A DNA stretch of 64,000 nt. It comes from Christensenella sp. UBA7703. Lineage in GTDB: Bacteria; Bacillota; Clostridia; Christensenellales; CAG-138. The notes under the pieces were generated by a model that searched no databases, was not told the origin of the DNA, and saw only the letters and a list, made by a program, of their open reading frames with translations. Of this stretch, positions 58,921 to 64,000 are shown piece after piece. Made by a program: the position numbers and the translations under genes. Where the stretch lies: contig DLGD01000030.1 in assembly GCA_002482505.1 (NCBI GenBank), positions 84,217-148,216 on the forward strand. The letters are read 5' to 3'. Within the stretch, counting starts at the first letter, position 1. Every line of letters begins with the position of its first letter.

Positions 58921-60378
58921 TCATACCCCCTTCTTCAACACATTTAAATACCGAATGTCCGGGTCTTCCGGGCCTTGCATGCTGCTGCCCTTCGCCTGCG
59001 CATAGAGCGTATAATCCACGATCTCTTTCGTGATGACCTCGCCGGGCGCCAGAATCGGAATCCCCGGCGGATAGCACATCACAAACTCGCTGCAGATGAG
59101 CCCGACTGTTTCCCGAATCGGCAGCGACTCCGTCTCCGCGTAAAACGCGGCCTGCGGGGTTGCCGCCACGATGGGTGAGATGTATTCCGCGAGGAACATT
59201 TCGCTGGGTTCTCTGGCGTAGAGTCGCTTGATGTCCGCCAATGCCCCGACCAGCCGTTCAATATCCTGCAACCGATCCCCGATGGAGATATACGCCAGTA
59301 TATTGCTGATGTCGCCAAACTCAATCTGGATATCGTATTCATCCCGCAGCAGGTCATATACCTCAATGCCCGCTAGCCCGATGTCGCGCGTATAGACCGA
59401 GAGTTTGGTCACGTCGAAGTCAAACACGCTATCCCCGTTGACAAGTTCCCGCCCATAGGCATAGTACCCGCCTACGGCGTTGATCTCCTCGCGCGCGTAT
59501 TGCGCCATCTGCGCCACTTTTTCAAACGATTTTTCACCGCGAAGAGCCAAGTTTCTGCGCGAGATATCGAGACTGCTCATGAGTAAATACGACGCGCTCG
59601 TGGTCTGCGTGAGGTTGATGATCTTGTCCACATAGCGTGGGTTGACGTTTGGCCCAAGCAGCAACAGCGAACTCTGCGTCAGGCTCCCGCCGGATTTATG
59701 CATCGAAACCGCCGTCATATCCGCGCCCGCGGACATTGCATCGAGCGGCAGATTTTCGTTGAAGTAGAGATGCGTGCCGTGCGCCTCGTCCACCAGCGCC
59801 TGCATGCCGCGTGCGTGCGCAAGCTCCACAATCGCCTTTAGGTTTGAGCAAATGCCGTAATACGTCGGGTTGTTGACCAGCACCGCGACCGCATCCGGGT
59901 TTTCGTCCATCGCGCGGCGCACGTCGCCGAGCTCCATGCCCAGTGGAATGCCGAGCTTTGGCTCCACGCGCGGGTCGATATAGACCGGCACCGCGCCGCA
60001 GAGCACCAGCGCGTTGATTGCGCTCTTGTGCACGTTTCGCGGGAGGATGATCTTTTCGCCGCTTTTGCAGGCGGAGAGGATCATGCTCTGCACGCTGGAG
60101 GTCGTGCCACCGACCATTAAAAACGCGTGGGCAGCTCCGAATGCATCCGCCGCAAGTTCCTCCGCGTGTTTGATCACCGAGGTCGGGTGGCAGAGATTGT
60201 CCAGCGGCTTCATCGAGTTCACGTCGATGCCGACGCATTTTTCGCCAAGCAGTTCCACCAGCTCCGGGTTCCCCCGCCCGCGCTTATGTCCCGGCACGTC
60301 AAAGGGAACGACCCGCTGCTTTCGGAAGCGGTTGAGCGCCTCATAGATGGGCGCGTGCTTTTGATCGTTGAGATTCAT
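58921..60378 (-). CDS. speA: Arginine decarboxylase (Orn/Lys/Arg decarboxylase, aspartate aminotransferase fold)
   Basis: A 485-residue PLP enzyme of the group III decarboxylases, as in Bacillus SpeA. Motifs: FDVPGHKRGRG at the N-terminus, FLMVGGTTSSVQSMI, VDEAHGTHLYFNE, and the PLP lysine in SMHKSGGSLTQSS. The C-terminal domain ends with PPGIPILAPGE. Because aguA and aguB follow, arginine rather than lysine or ornithine is the likely substrate. The ATG at 60378 has GGAAGGA five nt upstream; an upstream frame start at 60591 lies within the leader and is rejected. It is first gene of the operon. Confidence 0.95.
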   Translation of the reverse strand: MNLNDQKHAPIYEALNRFRKQRVVPFDVPGHKRGRGNPELVELLGEKCVGIDVNSMKPLDNLCHPTSVIKHAEELAADAFGAAHAFLMVGGTTSSVQSMILSACKSGEKIILPRNVHKSAINALVLCGAVPVYIDPRVEPKLGIPLGMELGDVRRAMDENPDAVAVLVNNPTYYGICSNLKAIVELAHARGMQALVDEAHGTHLYFNENLPLDAMSAGADMTAVSMHKSGGSLTQSSLLLLGPNVNPRYVDKIINLTQTTSASYLLMSSLDISRRNLALRGEKSFEKVAQMAQYAREEINAVGGYYAYGRELVNGDSVFDFDVTKLSVYTRDIGLAGIEVYDLLRDEYDIQIEFGDISNILAYISIGDRLQDIERLVGALADIKRLYAREPSEMFLAEYISPIVAATPQAAFYAETESLPIRETVGLICSEFVMCYPPGIPILAPGEVITKEIVDYTLYAQAKGSSMQGPEDPDIRYLNVLKKGV

Positions 60379-60422
60379 ATTCGTTCCTTCCTTTGACCGC
60401 CTCCCGTATACTGCGCGAAAAC

Positions 60423-60456
60423 AAAAAAACAAGCGGCATACAGGGATACCACTTGT
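60423..60456 (-). terminator. Attenuator terminator directly upstream of speA
   Basis: Minus strand: ACAAGTGG pairs with CCGCTTGT (one G-U), 12-nt loop, then seven U. It ends 45 nt before the start codon. The 5' arm (ACAAGTGGT, 60448-60456) is also perfectly complementary over 9 nt to ACCACTTGT at 60590-60598, which could act as anti-terminator. Confidence 0.85.
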
Positions 60457-60761
60457 TTGTCTCTGGTTGCTGTTCCGTTTTCCGGCGCGCCGCATTGTTA
60501 GGCACGATTGGGTTAGAACTCTAGCCTTGACCGTTTCATCAGAGTGTTGTTGAGCAAAGTCTGCCGTCGCTACTCTTATTGACCGTTTCACAAGTGGTGT
60601 GCGATTCGCACTGGTTATGAAGTAACCAACTTATAAAATTTGAGTCTTCAAACTCAATCAATAATGTGACGCTTCACGTCACGCGCGGCAGCGGCCAGCC
60701 CTGTCCGATGGGCATTTTTACTCGGCCAAGTATGCGCAATTCCTCTGTTTCGTTTTGCGCT
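60457..60761 (-). ncRNA. Structured 5' leader of the polyamine operon (candidate riboswitch/attenuator)
   Basis: About 380 nt of non-coding leader lie between the promoter and speA. From the 5' end it shows a GCGCAA/TTGCGC hairpin; a segment where CCGA/TCGG and GCCC/GGGC interleave (possible pseudoknot, about 60682-60726); a GTGACG/CGTCAC hairpin; a TTTGAGT-type dyad; TGGTTA/TAACCA and GTGCG/CGCAC hairpins (60599-60628); then the ACCACTTGT anti-terminator candidate and a twice-repeated TGAAACGGTCAA (60579-60590, 60527-60538). It fits no riboswitch consensus I recognise. Confidence 0.55.
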
Positions 60762-60766
60762 TTTTT

Positions 60767-60794
60767 ATCTTAACATAACTTTATAGAATGTCAA
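60767..60794 (-). promoter_or_regulatory. Probable promoter of the polyamine operon
   Basis: Minus strand: perfect -35 TTGACA (60789-60794), 16-bp spacer, -10 TAAGAT (60767-60772). Confidence 0.6.
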
Positions 60795-60850
60795 TTAAAA
60801 CTTATTTGATCATTTTAGCTTTATCAAACCAAAGCATCTGGCGCAAATGA

Positions 60851-63268
60851 TCATCCCTGCGAAACGGTGAGTTTCAGCTCCTGTTTGCCGAAGCGTTCGG
60901 ATTCGATTGCAACCGCAATTTCGCCAACTCCCGTGGTCTTGACCCAGAAGGCGGATGATCCGCCGACGAGCGGAATAAGCTCCGGTCCGATTCGCTCGCC
61001 CGCGCCGGAGACGGCAGCCTTTACCGCTTCCGTAGAATACGGCAGCACCATGCCGAATTGATCGACATGCTCGATCACGATCCGGCAGACATCATAGGTA
61101 TCCCCTTCGGTCAACTCCAGCGTGTCCGGCGTGACCCTCAGTCCCGCGCTGGCGGAAGCGCCGCGCGTCACGCGCGCAACAGGGTCTGTGTTGTTGCAGC
61201 CTTCAAACACAAACTCAGTCGATTCCGAACCCCAACCCGCGACATAGCGCATATAGAGATTCACCGCGTCCTCATACGACAGCTTGAGCTTGAGCATGCT
61301 GTATCCCATCATGAGCGTGTAGCGCAGCGGCAGGGATTTGTCGCCATATTTTAGTATCGCGGTAAAGATTTTCTTGATTCGCTCCGCGTCATTTTTCGCG
61401 AAGCCCTCGTTCTTTGCCATCGTTTCACCAATGAAGTCTGTGATGACCACCGGCGGGTGCGGCAGGTTTGGATATGTCTTATGATCGGGAAAATATTCGC
61501 CGACGTATGTGCCGTTTTTGTAGAGGCGCACAGAGTCGCAGTTGGTGAACACATGCACTTCGCTCAGGTTGGAACCTGTGCGTTCACCCTGATTCATACC
61601 GGAGGCAACCTCCATCACGACCTCGTCGTCCTTCTGGGAACGATAGGCCAGCGCCGCATACTTCGGCAGGCGGAACAGATCCGTCACACCATGGTAGCAG
61701 ATCTTATCCCCGCTGCCGAAGTCCTTGTGTGTGTTGTAATCGCTCATGCACCAGCCGATCGCGCCGGAGATTTCCTTTGCGCCATACGCGCTGTTGAGCA
61801 CGCGCAGGTGCCGCAGGGCATGCTCCACACGCTTTTCCTCGTTGTCGATTTTCTTGGTGGGGAACATATGCCCGTTGTGTTCGGTGACGAGATACGGCAC
61901 GCGGACTTTTGCGACCTCATGGCGCGTTTTGAGCGGCTGGTTTTCACCGCTATGCACAAAGTCGTTATACGTGTACACATCTTCAAAGAAATGGCTGCCG
62001 GCAAAGTTGCGCACGCCGCCCGTCTGCCGCGTGCGATCCAGCCGATGCGCGAGCGCGTTTGTCTCGCGGTAAAACGCGTCGTCGTCCTGCGATTCGTTGA
62101 TCCGCACACCCCAGAGCACGATGCTCGGGTGGTTCCAGTCGCGCTTGATCATCTCGCGTAGCGCAACCATCGCGTTTTTCTTCCAGCTTTCGTTGCCTAT
62201 GTACTGCCAGCCGGGGAACTCCTCAAACACCAACAGCCCCAGCTCGTCGCAACGGTTGAGGAAATGCTTGGATTGCGGATAGTGGCTCGTGCGCACCAGA
62301 TTGACCCCAAGCGTATGCTTGAGCAGCTCCGCGTCGTTCTCCTGCGCGCGCTTTGGCATCGCGTAGCCAACATAGGGATAGCTCTGGTGGCGGTTTAGCC
62401 CCCGAATCTTGACAGGCTTGCCGTTGAGGTAAAACCCATTCTCCGTGAAATTCGCCGTGCGAAAACCGATTCTGCAGGCAAAAGCATCCTCAGTATTCCC
62501 GCCATATCGGAGCGAAATCGTCAGGTCGTAGAGATTCGGATGTTCCAACTCCCAGACCCGCACTTGCTCTACCGGGAACCGGGCGAGCAGCGTTTGTTCT
62601 TTTTTGCCGTTGAGTAAAACTGCTTGAGAAAAGCTCTTTTTATATCCCTCTGCATCCGAGAGCACACAGGAAATCTCCGCTTCGCCTGCGTAGGCGGCGG
62701 CGTTGTCAAGCAGGATCTCCGCCTCTACCATCCAGTTTTCATGGGGTAGTGAGGTGTTTCCGTCGATCATCGGTCTTGCATGCGCGTTTTGAATGTAGAC
62801 TGAGTCAGTCTCCTCCAGCCAGACCTCGCGGTAGATGCCGCCGTAGGTCAGATAGTCGATCACATATCCAAACGGCGGAATATCGTCCCGCTCGGTGGAG
62901 TCTACGATCACGGCGAGCACATCGTCCCCGCCGGTGGTCAGCCCCGTGAGCTCGCAGGTAAACGGCGTATAGCCGCCAAGGTGTTCGCAAAGGAAAACGC
63001 CGTTGAAAAACACCTTTGCCGCCGCCATCACACCTTCAAAATGCAAAAACACGCGTCTACCCGCCTGCGGAGCCGTGCGGATACGCCTTCGATAACAGCT
63101 CACCAGCTGACTTTCCCGCTCATCAAAGTTGTTCAGCGGAAGTTCGCGGCTGGTATGCGGAATGCGCACAGGAACAAACGCGCTCTCGTTTACCTGCGCG
63201 TGCTCCATTCCCACTTGATAGTGTTCTGCAAAGAGCCAACCGTCATTGATGGGCGTTGTGTTTCGCAT
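60851..63268 (-). CDS. Glycoside hydrolase family 2 (beta-galactosidase/beta-glucuronidase-like)
   Basis: An 805-residue enzyme. The N-terminal jelly-roll sugar-binding domain (about 1-180) includes GGIYREVWLEETDSVYIQN; an immunoglobulin-like domain follows; the TIM barrel has IRGLNRHQSYPYVGY, VNLVRTSHYPQS, LVFEEFPGWQ, the acid/base Glu in WGVRINESQDD and the likely nucleophile Glu in LVTEHNGHMF. Extra C-terminal beta domains extend to the end (about 560-805). There is no signal peptide, so it acts inside. Substrate specificity (galactoside, glucuronide, other) is not decidable here. No transporter is adjacent. Confidence 0.88.
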   Translation of the reverse strand: MRNTTPINDGWLFAEHYQVGMEHAQVNESAFVPVRIPHTSRELPLNNFDERESQLVSCYRRRIRTAPQAGRRVFLHFEGVMAAAKVFFNGVFLCEHLGGYTPFTCELTGLTTGGDDVLAVIVDSTERDDIPPFGYVIDYLTYGGIYREVWLEETDSVYIQNAHARPMIDGNTSLPHENWMVEAEILLDNAAAYAGEAEISCVLSDAEGYKKSFSQAVLLNGKKEQTLLARFPVEQVRVWELEHPNLYDLTISLRYGGNTEDAFACRIGFRTANFTENGFYLNGKPVKIRGLNRHQSYPYVGYAMPKRAQENDAELLKHTLGVNLVRTSHYPQSKHFLNRCDELGLLVFEEFPGWQYIGNESWKKNAMVALREMIKRDWNHPSIVLWGVRINESQDDDAFYRETNALAHRLDRTRQTGGVRNFAGSHFFEDVYTYNDFVHSGENQPLKTRHEVAKVRVPYLVTEHNGHMFPTKKIDNEEKRVEHALRHLRVLNSAYGAKEISGAIGWCMSDYNTHKDFGSGDKICYHGVTDLFRLPKYAALAYRSQKDDEVVMEVASGMNQGERTGSNLSEVHVFTNCDSVRLYKNGTYVGEYFPDHKTYPNLPHPPVVITDFIGETMAKNEGFAKNDAERIKKIFTAILKYGDKSLPLRYTLMMGYSMLKLKLSYEDAVNLYMRYVAGWGSESTEFVFEGCNNTDPVARVTRGASASAGLRVTPDTLELTEGDTYDVCRIVIEHVDQFGMVLPYSTEAVKAAVSGAGERIGPELIPLVGGSSAFWVKTTGVGEIAVAIESERFGKQELKLTVSQG

Positions 63269-63491
63269 GGTTATTTTCTCCTCAACGCAAGATTGATTAT
63301 TATAGAAAAAATCCCAATATGATTCATGTGTAATATCTTTTGGCAGATAGTAATACTGTTGTTAATATACCATTGATTTCGTGCATGATCAAACCGCTGA
63401 ACGATCGAATTTCGAAAACATCTTGTAAACCCTGACAGGTTTTGGCAGGTTCCTCGTGTTATGATAAAGAAAAAGATGTGGAGAGAATCAC

Positions 63492-63701
63492 ATGAGTAAA
63501 TATGATCCGCTTTGGGCAGCGATCATGACGCACGAAGAACCTTCTTTTCGGCTGACATTTGACGAAATCCGGCAGGTTCTGGGGTTTGAGATCGACCATT
63601 CGTTTCTCAATTACAAGAAGGAGTTGCTGCCGTTTGGCTATCAAGTTGGAAAGATTTCACTAAAAGAACAGACCGTGCAATTTCTGAAGAGCACTTCTTG
63701 A
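63492..63701 (+). CDS. Small DUF7662-like protein
   Basis: A 69-residue protein. It begins MSKYDPLWAAIM and contains the short core LTFDEIRQVLGFEI, a pattern seen in the DUF7662 domain (KYxPLxxYL ... tFxEIexiLGf). No function is known. TGGAGAGA precedes the ATG, and it lies in a region of diverging transcription from the GH2 gene. Confidence 0.65.
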   Translation: MSKYDPLWAAIMTHEEPSFRLTFDEIRQVLGFEIDHSFLNYKKELLPFGYQVGKISLKEQTVQFLKSTS

Positions 63702-63748
63702 TTACGTTTTCTTTTTCATCGATTCCAAAAAAGAATCACTGACAAACG

Positions 63749-63768
63749 CAGCCCGCAAGAGCGGGCTG
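63749..63768. terminator. Hairpin between the converging DUF and asparaginase genes
   Basis: CAGCCCGC-AAGA-GCGGGCTG. Flanking ACGCA and TTGCGT can extend it. A plus-strand T-run follows at 63784 and a minus-strand U-run only farther away, so termination could be bidirectional but is imperfect. Confidence 0.65.
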
Positions 63769-63787
63769 TATTGCGTTGTTCCGTTTT

Positions 63788-64000
63788 TTATAAATTCCCC
63801 GGAAGAGATATTTCCCCGCAAAAATTTGTGTACATCATCCGCCGGACGTCCTCTGACGTGGTCGCGTGGGCCAGCACCCACATGAGCTTCGTCACCGCGC
63901 ATTCGCTCGTCATGTCGTAGGCTTGCATGATACCGAGTTCCAGCGCGAGCCGCCCGGTCTCGTAGACCGCGGGGTCACTCGGCTCATAGCGGCACTGCGT
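63788..64000 (-). CDS. ansA: L-asparaginase, C-terminal part (cut by window edge)
   Basis: The minus-strand frame entering from the window edge reads TQCRYEPSDPAVYETGR, then LALELGIMQAYDMTSECAVTKLMWVLA, VRRMMYTNFCGEISLPGNL and a stop. TQC...G..L...G....DMT.E...TKL is the C-terminal signature of bacterial type I asparaginases, which deamidate asparagine to aspartate. The active-site N-terminal portion is outside the window. It is too short for the computed ORFs because no start is included. Confidence 0.85.
   Translation of the reverse strand, partial: TQCRYEPSDPAVYETGRLALELGIMQAYDMTSECAVTKLMWVLAHATTSEDVRRMMYTNFCGEISLPGNL

Noticed and set aside
60423..60456. T-box resemblance (GTGGTAT...CCGC) in the speA terminator
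   Set aside because: The conserved 14-nt T-box sequence is not matched beyond a few bases, and no stem I AGTA bulge or specifier loop could be placed.
60590..60640. tRNA-like cloverleaf ending in CCA in the speA leader
   Set aside because: The presumed T-arm has only a 3-nt loop and the anticodon-like loop lacks U33, so it is not a tRNA gene.

Overview
The window looks like a chromosome segment from an anaerobic, fairly G+C-rich, Spo0A-encoding member of the Clostridia (Firmicutes). Several things point there: a Spo0A gene beside recN and argR; the Asp23/AmaP/DUF2273-nusB-xseAB-ispA-dxs-tlyA-nadK-argR-recN run typical of that class; a CIRCE-controlled hrcA-grpE-dnaK-dnaJ operon; HemW; a GGGtGRT/IscU-like pair; and strong GGAGG-type ribosome binding sites. 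I cannot name the genus. No rRNA, tRNA, CRISPR array, prophage or transposase was found.

Layout. 0-4.7 kb (minus): the start of an S41 peptidase, threonine synthase, a small P-loop protein, and a nucleoside catabolism pair (deoB-punA). 4.8-17.1 kb (minus): a long housekeeping block running asp23-amaP-DUF2273-nusB-(Kae1/TsaD-like)-xseA-xseB-ispA-dxs-tlyA-nadK-argR-recN-spo0A. 17.4-21.1 kb (plus): a FadR-type GntR regulator, a solitary beta-class DNA methyltransferase, a YjbR protein and a flippase-like membrane protein. 21.2-29.3 kb (minus): dnaJ, dnaK, grpE, hrcA, then hemW and lepA. 29.4-33.6 kb (minus): an intergenic hairpin-repeat segment, a membrane-anchored NlpC/P60 hydrolase, an ECF S-component fused to a transketolase-C-like domain, and an EamA transporter. 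33.75-35.97 kb: a MutS-like membrane ATPase on the plus strand, bracketed by two 180-bp direct repeats, one of which is the duplicated 3' end of the neighbouring GGGtGRT gene. 37.8-45.2 kb (plus): lysoplasmalogenase-like protein, RmuC, a copper locus (HMA-SafE-cupredoxin fusion plus CopA), a lipoprotein and a small secreted protein. 45.3-46.7 kb (minus): a sigma/anti-sigma pair. 47.1-53.5 kb (minus): glutamate synthase gltBD behind a structured leader. 53.6-60.8 kb (minus): a complete arginine-to-spermidine operon (speA-speE-carboxyspermidine dehydrogenase-nspC-aguA-aguB) behind a leader of about 380 nt. 60.8-64 kb: a GH2 glycosidase, a small DUF-type protein, and the 3' end of an asparaginase gene.

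How the parts work together. The polyamine operon encodes arginine to agmatine to N-carbamoylputrescine to putrescine, plus two possible putrescine-to-spermidine steps: an aminopropyltransferase, and the carboxyspermidine dehydrogenase/decarboxylase pair. Its leader ends in an intrinsic terminator. A 9-nt segment about 135 nt upstream is perfectly complementary to the terminator's 5' arm, which is the architecture of an attenuating riboswitch. This is the strongest candidate for something undescribed.

Other highlights are a Spo0A whose receiver acid pocket and DNA-recognition helix both deviate from the canonical residues, the ECF-transketolase fusion, and the repeat-flanked MutS-like gene. 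Coordinates, promoters and hairpins were read by eye. Family assignments come from recognised motifs, not database searches.
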